Notes under the pieces: model-generated
Database searches by the model: none
What the model was told of the DNA's origin: nothing
Seen by the model: the letters and a program-made list of their open reading frames with translations, nothing else
Shown here: positions 37,050 to 45,233 of the stretch, piece by piece
Position numbering within the stretch: the first letter of the stretch is position 1
Layout of the letters: each line of letters opens with the position of its first letter
Translations under genes and position numbers: made by a program
Assembly (NCBI RefSeq): GCF_013072695.1
Contig: NZ_LXUK01000005.1
Span: forward strand, 186,001 to 250,000
Source of the DNA: Acinetobacter sp. Ac_5812
Lineage (GTDB): Bacteria; Pseudomonadota; Gammaproteobacteria; Pseudomonadales; Moraxellaceae
DNA length: 64,000 nucleotides
Direction of reading: 5' to 3'

Positions 37050-38504
37050 ATGGCAGAAGAGTTGCTGATTAACGTCACGCCGATGGAATGTCGTGTGGCA
37101 TTGATTGAAAATGGAACGGTCAATGAATTATTCGTTGAGCGAACTGTAAAACGTGGGTTAGTGGGTAATATCTACAAAGGTAAAGTGGTCCGTGTACTAC
37201 CAGGTATGCAAGCAGCCTTTGTCGACATTGGTTTGTCTCGAACCGCCTTTTTGCATATTAACGATATGGTTTGGTCGCGTTCGCAACCGACACCAAACGT
37301 TTTTGAGTTGTTACATCCGGGGCAGATGCTCACTGTCCAAGTCATGAAAGATATGTTGGGTACCAAAGGTGCTCGTCTAAGTACCGATCTTTCTATCCCA
37401 TCGCGCTATCTTGTGCTCATGCCTTATGGCAATCACATTGGTGTATCACAGCGAATTGAGTCTGAAGAAGAGCGAGACCGCCTACGTAGCATCATTGAAC
37501 ATATTCAGGCAGAACATAATTTACCTGGTAGTGTGATTGTTCGTACTGCGGCCGAAGGGGTGGATGAAGCTGCGATTGCACAAGATATGTGTTATCTCAG
37601 CAAACTTTGGGAATTTATTCAGCGCAAACAAAAAGAAGCGGCAACGGCTGAACTGATCTTTGAGGAACTGCCTTTACCACAACGTATTATCAGAGATTTA
37701 GCCAGTGATGAAACGGCGAAGATCTATGTCGATTCACGCGAGATTCATGGCAAGCTCAGCGAGTTTGTCGATGAGTTTGTTCCGACGATTCAAAATCGCT
37801 TAATTCATTATCCGGGTGAAAAACCACTTTTCGATTTGTATAACGTCGAAGAAGATATTCAAAAAGCGTTGCAGACCCGTGTCGCACTCAAGTCTGGCGG
37901 CTATCTGATGATAGATCAGACCGAAGCGATGACCACGATTGATGTCAATACAGGCTCATATGTGGGTGGGCGCAGCCTAGAAGACACGGTATTTAAAACC
38001 AATATGGAAGCTACTCAAGTAATCGCAAGACAACTGCGTCTGCGTAATTTGGGGGGGATTCTGATTATTGATTTTATTGATATGCAGGAAGCTGAGCATC
38101 GTGAAGAAGTGATGCGTCAGTTTGAACGAATGCTGGAACGCGATCATGCCAAGACTAAAATCACCCAAGTTTCGGAGCTGGGTTTAGTTGAAATGACACG
38201 TAAACGGACTCGTGAATCATTGGAGCATTTGCTTTGTGAATCGTGTCCAACCTGCCAAGGGCGGGGCTATGTGAAGACAGCAGAGACAGTATGTTACGAG
38301 ATATTTCGAGAGATCATGCGTTATGCGCGTGCATTTGATTCCAAGGGTGGCTTTACTGTCGTTGCGCATCCAGCCGTGATAGATCGGCTATTAACAGCAG
38401 AAGCCCCAGCTGTCGCGGATTTAGAACATTTTGTAAATCGAGTAATCAAATTCCAAGTGGAAAATCTATATACGCAAGAGCAATATGATATCATTTTGAC
38501 CTAA
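37050..38504 (+). CDS. rng: Ribonuclease G
   Basis: The 484-residue endoribonuclease trims 5S and 16S rRNA and some mRNAs. The S1 domain (about 35-130) includes GNIYKGKVVRVLPGMQAAFVDIGL. The catalytic DNase I-like core has DQTEAMTTIDVNTGSYVGG and GGILIIDFIDM, with the aspartates that hold magnesium. The zinc link motif is CPTCQGRG near 410. It lacks the long C-terminal scaffold of RNase E, so RNase G is the right name. Last gene of the mre cluster; a hairpin follows at 38505. Confidence 0.96.
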   Translation: MAEELLINVTPMECRVALIENGTVNELFVERTVKRGLVGNIYKGKVVRVLPGMQAAFVDIGLSRTAFLHINDMVWSRSQPTPNVFELLHPGQMLTVQVMKDMLGTKGARLSTDLSIPSRYLVLMPYGNHIGVSQRIESEEERDRLRSIIEHIQAEHNLPGSVIVRTAAEGVDEAAIAQDMCYLSKLWEFIQRKQKEAATAELIFEELPLPQRIIRDLASDETAKIYVDSREIHGKLSEFVDEFVPTIQNRLIHYPGEKPLFDLYNVEEDIQKALQTRVALKSGGYLMIDQTEAMTTIDVNTGSYVGGRSLEDTVFKTNMEATQVIARQLRLRNLGGILIIDFIDMQEAEHREEVMRQFERMLERDHAKTKITQVSELGLVEMTRKRTRESLEHLLCESCPTCQGRGYVKTAETVCYEIFREIMRYARAFDSKGGFTVVAHPAVIDRLLTAEAPAVADLEHFVNRVIKFQVENLYTQEQYDIILT

Positions 38505-38541
38505 AGTTGTAACAAGATTTCGCTTAAGCCTTGTTACAACT
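38505..38541 (+). terminator. Stem-loop after rng
   Basis: AGTTGTAACAAG pairs perfectly with CTTGTTACAACT across a 13-base loop directly after the stop codon. The T-run is short, so it is a probable rather than certain terminator. Confidence 0.6.
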
Positions 38542-38639
38542 GAAATTTTACTTTCTATCATGAATTTTAAATACTAGAACCATAAAATGAGCCATAGGTA
38601 CTTTTGAGTCCCTTAGCAAATAATATGAGGTATATAACG

Positions 38640-38813
38640 ATGAATGTGAGTGAAAGATTAGTGAATCACGGTTTCAAGCATGTTTTAGACAGTAACCCTG
38701 TAAATACATGTTATATGGTAGATAGCCAAGGTAAAGAAGTTCAGATTACTACGGCGATGATTCGTTCAGCCTGCCATCAACTGCTACAACGTTGTCGAAC
38801 AATTAAAAAATAA
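38640..38813 (+). CDS. PA1571-family small protein
   Basis: The 57-residue protein has GKEVQITTAMIRSACHQLLQ in its second half. This matches my memory of PA1571-type proteins, whose signature is a G-x-E-x-x-IT-x-x-MI-x-x-AC pattern. The ATG at 38640 has GAGG at a normal distance; a start further upstream has none. Function unknown. The gene stands alone between rng and atfA with a terminator straight after the stop. Confidence 0.7.
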   Translation: MNVSERLVNHGFKHVLDSNPVNTCYMVDSQGKEVQITTAMIRSACHQLLQRCRTIKK

Positions 38814-38841
38814 GGGGCTATTCGAAGCCCCTTAATTTTTT
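38811..38841. terminator. Bidirectional terminator between the PA1571-like gene and atfA
   Basis: AAGGGGCT-ATTCG-AAGCCCCTT with an A-run before and a T-run after, between convergent genes. Confidence 0.88.
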
Positions 38842-38848
38842 TCTACCA

Positions 38849-40234
38849 TTAATTCGCAACTTTCTGCTGTGGTAAGTTTTGAATGGCTTGTTCAAAACGT
38901 TGAATTTCTTCTTCTAAATGGGTTAGTAAGTTCTGCATTTTGGGTAATGCATTACGGCATGCGATTAAGCCCACTTCCAGTTTATCCAAATAACTGGTCA
39001 TGGTGATATTCAGCGCTTGGCCATCCATCACAATCGATGCAGGGTAGAGCGCATCTAACTTTGCACCATTCCAATATAAAGGTTCGCGCGGACCTGGTAC
39101 GTTTGAGATGACAAGGTTAAAGGCTTGACGCTTAGGCAACATCCCAGAAGCAATATTTAAGCCCGCTGGACCATACACAACTGCACTATAATTCAAAATC
39201 TCATTGGCAGTCATACGGCTAAAACGTTGCTTTGAGTTCTGTACGCTACGACGAATAACTTCTAAACGCTCAATTGGGTCTTCAATATGGGTCGCAAGAT
39301 TTGCCAAAATCATGGTAATACGATTGCTGACATCAGAATCGTCGGTACGCAGTGATGCTGGAACCATCGCAATTAAAGGTTTCTTTGGCAAGCTGTTATG
39401 GCTGATCAGGTATTCACGTAAAGCACCTGAACATACCGCTAGAATCACGTCATTGAGCGTTACACCCAAAGATTTGGCAATCCGACGGAAACGACCGAGT
39501 TCAAAGGATTGTGCGGCAAAACGACGTGAAGAACTCACGCGCTGATTCAGAATTGAAGGCGGTGCCTGAAAGGTCGAGACATAATCTGGATTTTTGCCCA
39601 TCTCTTTAAAAATGGTTTGTGACAGCTCTTGCATAACTTTAGGGGCAACTTCAAGCTGAGATTTAATCCCTTCCATCACCCCTTTGATTTTGCTGACAGT
39701 CGGCGGCTTTGGTGCTTTTAAACGCTTGGTCCGTTTACCTTCAACACACCAAAGTGGCACTACATGCTTTTCATTTGGATCTTGCGAAAGTGATTTTTCA
39801 ATCAGACGCATACCTGCGACGCCGTCCACCATGGCATGGTGAATTTTGAAATACATGGCAAAACGGTTGCCTTCAATGCCTTCAATAATGTCGCAGGTCC
39901 AAAGAGGCTTAGCGCGATCAATCAAGGAACTATGCTGCTGTGAAATATAAACCAGTAATTCACGGATACGCCCAGGATTTGGCAGAGCAATATGGCGGAA
40001 GTGGTGATCCAGATCAAATTCGCTGTCTTCACCCCAGAACAAACCATTCAGTTGATTGTTAAATGGTGGGACAGGAATACTTTTTGATTGGCGAATTTCA
40101 TTGACGAGATCATGCACAAACGTGGGTGATGCATTCTCTGGAAGCTCGAATAAAAACAATCCACCTACATGCATAGGCTGTTGTCTTTTCTCTAGCGAGA
40201 GAAAGATAAAATCAATGGGGTGTAGTGGGCGCAT
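38849..40234 (-). CDS. atfA: Wax ester synthase / diacylglycerol acyltransferase (WS/DGAT)
   Basis: The 461-residue enzyme joins an acyl-CoA to a fatty alcohol or a diacylglycerol, making storage wax esters and triacylglycerol at the inner membrane. The active-site motif HHAMVDG is at residues 132-138. The first 30 residues (MRPLHPIDFIFLSLEKRQQP...) and the region SNVPGPREPLYWNGAKLDALYP are the same as I recall for A. baylyi ADP1 AtfA, with differences mostly in the linker near residues 160-200. The gene stands alone, read towards a shared terminator. Identity with AtfA is very strong. Confidence 0.96.
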   Translation of the reverse strand: MRPLHPIDFIFLSLEKRQQPMHVGGLFLFELPENASPTFVHDLVNEIRQSKSIPVPPFNNQLNGLFWGEDSEFDLDHHFRHIALPNPGRIRELLVYISQQHSSLIDRAKPLWTCDIIEGIEGNRFAMYFKIHHAMVDGVAGMRLIEKSLSQDPNEKHVVPLWCVEGKRTKRLKAPKPPTVSKIKGVMEGIKSQLEVAPKVMQELSQTIFKEMGKNPDYVSTFQAPPSILNQRVSSSRRFAAQSFELGRFRRIAKSLGVTLNDVILAVCSGALREYLISHNSLPKKPLIAMVPASLRTDDSDVSNRITMILANLATHIEDPIERLEVIRRSVQNSKQRFSRMTANEILNYSAVVYGPAGLNIASGMLPKRQAFNLVISNVPGPREPLYWNGAKLDALYPASIVMDGQALNITMTSYLDKLEVGLIACRNALPKMQNLLTHLEEEIQRFEQAIQNLPQQKVAN

Positions 40235-40370
40235 AGCAGATCTAGCCTCTCATCGCATTTTTTTCTAAGATACTCTCGAAGAGCTCTTATTAGAATTATT
40301 GGAACCGTTCTGCGCAGTATATACTGTTTGTTCTGGTTAAAATATGACTTTAGACAGGCGAGTCAGGAAA

Positions 40371-40402
40371 AATAAAACCACTGACGAATCAGTGGTTTTA
40401 TT
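40371..40402. terminator. Terminator of cysH, near the atfA promoter region
   Basis: AATAAAACCACTGA-CGAA-TCAGTGGTTTTATT is a long perfect stem. It follows the cysH stop codon on the minus strand and separates it from atfA upstream DNA. Confidence 0.88.
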
Positions 40403-40419
40403 TTAATGAGGGATTTGAT

Positions 40420-41040
40420 TTAGTGATTGAGATGCAAACCGCATTCGCGGTGTTCTTCACCTTTAGTCGGATCAAAATAATCTTCATTATCAGGTAAATT
40501 ATGCTTTTGCATGTATTCCCATAGGTCTTTTGAGGTCCATTTTAATAGTGGCGCAACTTTGATCAGACCATCTGGATTAATACTTACAGGATCCATTTCT
40601 GCACGGACAGCTGTGTCTGTTGCACGTAAAGCGGTAAACCAAACTTTGGGTGCAGTTTCACGTAAGGCACGCTCAAAAGGTTCTAATTTTACTTCGGCAG
40701 TAAATGCTTCATGTTTTGGATCATCCAGTGCTGGGACTGGTCCTTCTAATGCTTCGCGATGTGCGCGTGAACGTTTTGGCAAATAAGTCAGAAGATTAAG
40801 ATTCAAGAGTTTCGTAATTTCATCAACATATTTATAGGTTGTTTCGGTGTTATAGCCATTATCCATCCATACCACTTGGATATCAGGTTTAACACGGGTC
40901 AACATATGTAAAATGACAGCTTCAAATGGACGAAAATTAGTTGTCACAATAGCTTTTTCATTTAAGCTTAATGCCCATTCAACTAATTTTTCAGCATCGT
41001 TGCCCAATTCGCTATTGATTTGATCCAAGTTTAAAGTCAT
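40420..41040 (-). CDS. cysH: Phosphoadenylyl-sulfate (PAPS) reductase
   Basis: The 206-residue enzyme reduces activated sulfate to sulfite in cysteine synthesis. Recognisable parts are VVWMDNGYNTETTYKYVDE, WFTALRATDT and the C-terminal tail EECGLHL-type end HRECGLHLNH, which carries the catalytic cysteine. The paired cysteines that hold an iron-sulfur cluster in APS reductases are not visible, so PAPS is the likely substrate. ATG at 41040 is chosen (AAGG about ten bases upstream) over a GTG at 41082. No other sulfate genes are nearby, so it is a lone gene. Confidence 0.92.
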   Translation of the reverse strand: MTLNLDQINSELGNDAEKLVEWALSLNEKAIVTTNFRPFEAVILHMLTRVKPDIQVVWMDNGYNTETTYKYVDEITKLLNLNLLTYLPKRSRAHREALEGPVPALDDPKHEAFTAEVKLEPFERALRETAPKVWFTALRATDTAVRAEMDPVSINPDGLIKVAPLLKWTSKDLWEYMQKHNLPDNEDYFDPTKGEEHRECGLHLNH

Positions 41041-41248
41041 AACGCGTTGCCTTTTCTTTTCGTCGGTCTTTATCGTATACACGACACACTAGCCCATATA
41101 GTAATGTAATTATCTCTGGCCGGATATCTCCGTAAAGCAAATTCTTATTCAAAAAATCTATGGTTAGCGTATGAAAAAAGGGCAATTGCTCAATACATCT
41201 CCATGCTAAACTAGCGCAATTTTTAACACATAAGGTACTTGGATAAGC

Positions 41249-41866
41249 ATGGAAATCGTATGCCTAGATCTTGAAGGGGTGTTAGTTCCAGAAATCTGGA
41301 TTAACTTTGCAAAAAAAACAGGGATTAAAGAACTCGAAGCCACCACACGTGACATTCCAGATTACGATGTGCTGATGACACAACGCTTGAATATCTTGAA
41401 ACAGCATGGTTTAGGATTGAATGATATTCAAGCCGTGATTGCCGATATGGGGCCATTTGAAGGCGCGAAAGAATTTGTCGAATGGGTACGTACTCATTTC
41501 CAATTGATTATTTTGTCCGATACGTTTTATGAGTTTGCGCATCCATTAATGAAGCAATTGGGATGGCCAACCATTTTCTGTCATAAGCTTGAAACTGATG
41601 AAAATGGCATGATCACCGCATACAAATTACGCCAACCTGATCAAAAGCGTCAGGCAGTAAAAGCATTGCATGGCTTGAACTTCCGTGTCATTGCAGCAGG
41701 TGATTCGTATAACGATACCACGATGCTGGGGGAAGCTGATCATGGTTTCTTATTTGATGCACCCGCTAATGTGATTGCAGAATTTCCACAGTTCCCACCA
41801 TTGCATGGTTATGAAGCATTAAAACAGGCGATTCGTTCTGTTTCACAACGTGATATTCCAGAGTAA
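41249..41866 (+). CDS. thrH: Bifunctional phosphoserine phosphatase / homoserine phosphotransferase ThrH
   Basis: The 205-residue HAD-family protein has DLEGVLVPE at the start, with Asp7 as nucleophile and Glu9 where most HAD enzymes have Asp; this is the ThrH pattern. LSDTFYEF and AAGDSYNDTTML complete the HAD motifs. It is almost colinear with P. aeruginosa ThrH, which dephosphorylates phosphoserine and can move the phosphate to homoserine. It is followed by the nested palindrome at 41868, the likely terminator. Confidence 0.95.
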   Translation: MEIVCLDLEGVLVPEIWINFAKKTGIKELEATTRDIPDYDVLMTQRLNILKQHGLGLNDIQAVIADMGPFEGAKEFVEWVRTHFQLIILSDTFYEFAHPLMKQLGWPTIFCHKLETDENGMITAYKLRQPDQKRQAVKALHGLNFRVIAAGDSYNDTTMLGEADHGFLFDAPANVIAEFPQFPPLHGYEALKQAIRSVSQRDIPE

Positions 41867-41867
41867 T

Positions 41868-41942
41868 TAATCCTCCCCAGCCCTCCTTTAGAAAAGGAGG
41901 GAGCTTCCCCTCTTTAATAAAGAGGGGCTAGGGGAGATTTTT
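41868..41942. repeat. Nested palindromic intergenic element with terminator features
   Basis: Two perfect hairpins, CCCTCCTTT/AAAGGAGGG (41881-41901) and CCCCTCTTT/AAAGAGGGG (41907-41927), sit side by side inside an imperfect outer stem (CTCCCCAG with CTAGGGGAG), followed by a T-run. It resembles an intergenic element I associate with many Acinetobacter loci; copy number must be searched. Confidence 0.65.
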
Positions 41943-43171
41943 TAGAATTTATAACCAATCTTTAAACCATAGGCAATGGCATCATTATTTTCAAATTCAG
42001 CCACATAACCAGGTGTATTGAATTGTGAACCTGACTGTGCTTTGGCATCACCGAGCCAGAAGTATTTCACGCCACCCGCGATAAAGGTTGCAGGCGTAGG
42101 GCTATATTGAATACCCACACCGACATTCCAGTAACCTTCAGTTGGGCCTAATGTGGTGACTGGGTTGCCTGCGCCAGAATCCCAACCTACCGAGAGATTA
42201 CCTGCCCATTGGTCATTGATTTTACGACCGACACCCGCAGTAATCGAGTATTGATCTTCAGTATAGGCAACCAAGTCGAAACCATCTTTTTTACCTGTTG
42301 AAGCAACGATTGGAGGCAAGACCGAAGCTGCACCAAATTTATATGGGCGAATGGCGAAGTCTTTCCAATTCACCCAACGTAAATTGGCAAACGCAACTGT
42401 GTTTTCCATAATCCCCGTTTGGAAATCAAGATTAACCGATTGAGGGGTGGTGATTTCAGTTGTGCCTGTTGAATGATTGATTTTATTTAAAATCGCATCA
42501 AAACCTGCATTGCCTGTCATGCCTGCAATGCCATGCGTTTCATAAGCATTCATCTCATGCTTGATTTTGGCACGATAAGTCAAAGAGGTTTTGAGTGCGA
42601 TTTCAGGAATTTGATAAGCAACCCCTGCTAACCAACCGACTGCTTCATCACGACCAGTTTTAAAATCATAACCACTATAGGCACTATAGCTCTGACCACG
42701 TAATAACACGGTGCTGTCTAAAGTTTGATAAACCGCACCCGCATAAAGGTTCCAGTTTTGTGTTGGTTGATAACCGAATAACAAGTTTAAGTTTTCAGTA
42801 TCGACAGTAACGGATGTACCACCTTTAAAAGGCAAAGGGCGGCTTTCGATAAAGTTACTTTTGCCTGTATATTCTGCATCCGCCCCATAAGGCTGGTCAT
42901 AGATCAAACCAATCGAGAATTTATCCGTTGCTTGAATTTTTAGGGCAGCATTTGGCGAGTAATAATGATTCGCCATATTCCCTGTATTGTTTTGAGATGT
43001 GTCCTTACCTGATACATTGGGATCAAGAACAGTAAGACCTGCTTCAAAATAGTTATTTGGCTGTAGGAAGGCTGCAATTGATTGACCTGAGCGATCCAGT
43101 GCTGCGGCAAATGTTGTCGTTGTAGGAACTAAGCTAAGTAGAAGAGCCGTTTGAATAGCATTCAGCTTCAT
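41942..43171 (-). CDS. FadL/OmpP1-type outer-membrane fatty acid transporter, paralogue A
   Basis: The 409-residue precursor has a signal peptide ending near TFAA, followed by ALDRSGQSIAAFLQPNNYFEAGLTVLDP, the N-terminal hatch of FadL-like channels. The remainder has the alternating strands of a 14-strand barrel and ends with AYGLKIGYKF (terminal Phe). FadL proteins admit long-chain fatty acids and other hydrophobic molecules. The C-terminal half is almost the same as that of the next gene, including TTLGPTEGYWNVGVGIQYSP. It lies tandem with that paralogue, about 250 bp apart. Confidence 0.88.
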   Translation of the reverse strand: MKLNAIQTALLLSLVPTTTTFAAALDRSGQSIAAFLQPNNYFEAGLTVLDPNVSGKDTSQNNTGNMANHYYSPNAALKIQATDKFSIGLIYDQPYGADAEYTGKSNFIESRPLPFKGGTSVTVDTENLNLLFGYQPTQNWNLYAGAVYQTLDSTVLLRGQSYSAYSGYDFKTGRDEAVGWLAGVAYQIPEIALKTSLTYRAKIKHEMNAYETHGIAGMTGNAGFDAILNKINHSTGTTEITTPQSVNLDFQTGIMENTVAFANLRWVNWKDFAIRPYKFGAASVLPPIVASTGKKDGFDLVAYTEDQYSITAGVGRKINDQWAGNLSVGWDSGAGNPVTTLGPTEGYWNVGVGIQYSPTPATFIAGGVKYFWLGDAKAQSGSQFNTPGYVAEFENNDAIAYGLKIGYKF

Positions 43172-43381
43172 TAATATGTTCTCTCAAATCACTTTGTAAC
43201 AGAATGGCGCGAAAAGTATCATAATTTTTATGCGCTTAAATATTTTACAAATGTCAATAAATGAACTGATAAAGTCACGAAAAATGCTTGAGTCCGATAG
43301 ATTTATCTTGATGCGATTAAAGTAGAAGAGAAGTGTGTGTTTGTTGAACTATTATTTTGATTTTATTGATTAAAGCTATAT

Positions 43382-43411
43382 AAAAAAGGCCATCTTAAGA
43401 TGGCCTTTTTT
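43382..43411 (-). terminator. Terminator after FadL paralogue B
   Basis: AAAAAAGGCCATCTT-AAGATGGCCTTTTTT is a perfect inverted repeat just past the stop codon of the minus-strand gene, so the two FadL genes are probably separate transcripts. Confidence 0.9.
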
Positions 43412-43422
43412 AAGATAAATAA

Positions 43423-44757
43423 TTAGAAACGGTAACCAAGTTTCAGACCGTATGCGATTGCTTTATTATCTTCAAATTCAGCAACATATTTATCACCGCC
43501 TGCTTGAGCACCAGTTTGCGCTTTCGCATCACCTAACCAAAAGTATTTTACACCACCAGAAATAAAGGTTGCAGGAGTAGGGCTATATTGAACGCCTACG
43601 CCAACGTTCCAATAACCTTCTGTTGGGCCAAGTGTAGTTACAGGATTGCCTGCACCAGAATCCCAACCTACAGAAACGTTACCCGCCCATTGGTCATTGA
43701 GTTTACGACCAACACCAGTTGTTACAGACCATTGATCATCAGAGTATTCAACTAAAGAAAAACCATTTTGACGATTGACTAATGGTCCAACGGCTTCAGC
43801 TGCTTTTCCAAATTTGTAAGGAGTGATTGAGAAGTCTTTCCAGTTCACCCAGCGTACGTTTGCAAATGCAACGGTATTCGCCATGATACCTGTTTGGAAA
43901 TCGAGGTTAACAGATTGTGGTGTTGTAATTTTAGTTTGACCTTCAGCGGAGTTTGCTGCTGCAAAGCCACCGATTGCTTTTGAAATAGCTGGTAATAATG
44001 CTGGTGGAACAAGACCACCTAATGCTGGTGCTGCATTAGCTAATGGTGTAGCTAAACTTAAATTTTCACTTGCATTAAACTTATGGTCAACTTCAGAGCG
44101 ATAAGTAATAGAAGCTTTTAGTGCAATCTCAGGAATTTGAAAAGAAGCCCCTGCTAACCAACCTACAGCGCCATCTTCTTTAATAGTGGCATCATAACCA
44201 TTGAACACGCTATAAGCTGAACCACGTAAATGCACATTTCCTTTAATTGTTTGGTATACACCACCACCATAGAAGTTAAAGTTTTCAGTTGGTTGGAAGC
44301 CGAATATCATAGAAATGTTCTGTGAGTCTACCTCAACAGAAGTATTGCCAGTTGTTGCTCCACCAATAGATGATGTCGTAACAGGTAGTGAACTTAATAC
44401 GCGATCATTTGGTGATGCAACAAAAACATTATTGCCAGTATATTTTGCATCTGCCCCGAAAGGTTGGTCGTAAATAAGACCAAATGAAATTTTATCAGTG
44501 AGTTGCAGTTTTAATGCTGCGCTAGGGAAGTAATAATCATCACCCATGTCGCCAATAGAGCGGTGTGGGGTAGCGCTCTCTCCGCCTTCTTTCCCTTTAA
44601 CCGTTGGGTCTAAAACTGAAAGTCCAGCTTCAAAATAATTACCTGGTTGTAAAAATGCAGACATAGATTGACCTGAACGGTCTAACGCTGCTGCAAAAAC
44701 TCCAGTTGCAGGTAGCGTTGCTAAGATCATGGCAGTGCTAAGATGTTTTAATTTCAT
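43423..44757 (-). CDS. FadL/OmpP1-type outer-membrane fatty acid transporter, paralogue B
   Basis: A 444-residue precursor with a signal peptide (MKLKHLSTAMILATLPATGVFAA) and the same hatch motif as paralogue A (ALDRSGQSMSAFLQPGNYFEAGL). It differs mainly by added or changed residues near positions 105-125 and 230-260, probably extracellular loops (SLATPLANAAPALGGLVPP), which may alter substrate entry. The ATG at 44757 has AAGGAAAG ahead; an in-frame start at 44817 would place extra residues before the signal peptide. Paired with paralogue A, an acyl-CoA ligase gene and atfA in the same window, it suggests use of hydrocarbons or fatty acids. Confidence 0.88.
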   Translation of the reverse strand: MKLKHLSTAMILATLPATGVFAAALDRSGQSMSAFLQPGNYFEAGLSVLDPTVKGKEGGESATPHRSIGDMGDDYYFPSAALKLQLTDKISFGLIYDQPFGADAKYTGNNVFVASPNDRVLSSLPVTTSSIGGATTGNTSVEVDSQNISMIFGFQPTENFNFYGGGVYQTIKGNVHLRGSAYSVFNGYDATIKEDGAVGWLAGASFQIPEIALKASITYRSEVDHKFNASENLSLATPLANAAPALGGLVPPALLPAISKAIGGFAAANSAEGQTKITTPQSVNLDFQTGIMANTVAFANVRWVNWKDFSITPYKFGKAAEAVGPLVNRQNGFSLVEYSDDQWSVTTGVGRKLNDQWAGNVSVGWDSGAGNPVTTLGPTEGYWNVGVGVQYSPTPATFISGGVKYFWLGDAKAQTGAQAGGDKYVAEFEDNKAIAYGLKLGYRF

Positions 44758-45233
44758 TGTAATCTTTCCTTGAACTTCAAGATTCTTAAGTGTTAAGAAG
44801 CTATGATTTGACAACAAAAAAGTTATCGATCGTGATTGGCTATAACTTCATGTAACAAAAATACCATAATTAAAATAAGAGTAAATGTTCTAAATGAACT
44901 AAGCAGTACGCTAGATTAGATGAAAATGGATAAAAATAAATCTTAAAAAATTTATATACATATGTGTTTTTATTTGTAAAATAATGATAAATATAAATTA
45001 TTATTTTAAAATAATAATCGTTCTTTTTTGCATTTTTCCCCAAAAAGTTTTTTATTTGGTCAAAGATTTTTTGTAAAAAATGAGATTTATTTCTCCATAT
45101 TTTCTTTTTAGGTAAAAATTTCAGCGCATTAGAACACCGTTGAATAATTTTACGCAGAATTTACGTCTACTGGTTTTTTCAATATAGAGAATTTACGTCC
45201 TTCATTTCCATACTAAAGCTGACCTATTTTTAA
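44758..45233. other. AT-rich intergenic region between FadL paralogue B and kdpA
   Basis: 476 bp with many A/T runs and no recognisable gene. The last 90 bp hold the candidate kdp promoter and repeats. I could not find a kdpF-like small frame with a ribosome site immediately before kdpA. Confidence 0.5.
45156..45199 (+). promoter_or_regulatory. Candidate kdp promoter with 12-bp direct repeats (possible KdpE site)
   Basis: AGAATTTACGTC occurs twice, at 45156-45167 and 45188-45199, 32 bp apart (about three DNA turns). The first copy holds a possible -35 box TTTACG (45160-45165), 17 bp ahead of TATAGA (45183-45188). A partial third copy (AATTTTACGC) lies just before. The weak boxes fit a promoter that needs an activator, the expected role of KdpE; binding is not shown. 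Confidence 0.45.

Noticed and set aside
45040..45233. kdpF gene before kdpA
   Set aside because: No short hydrophobic frame with a ribosome site is visible in this stretch.
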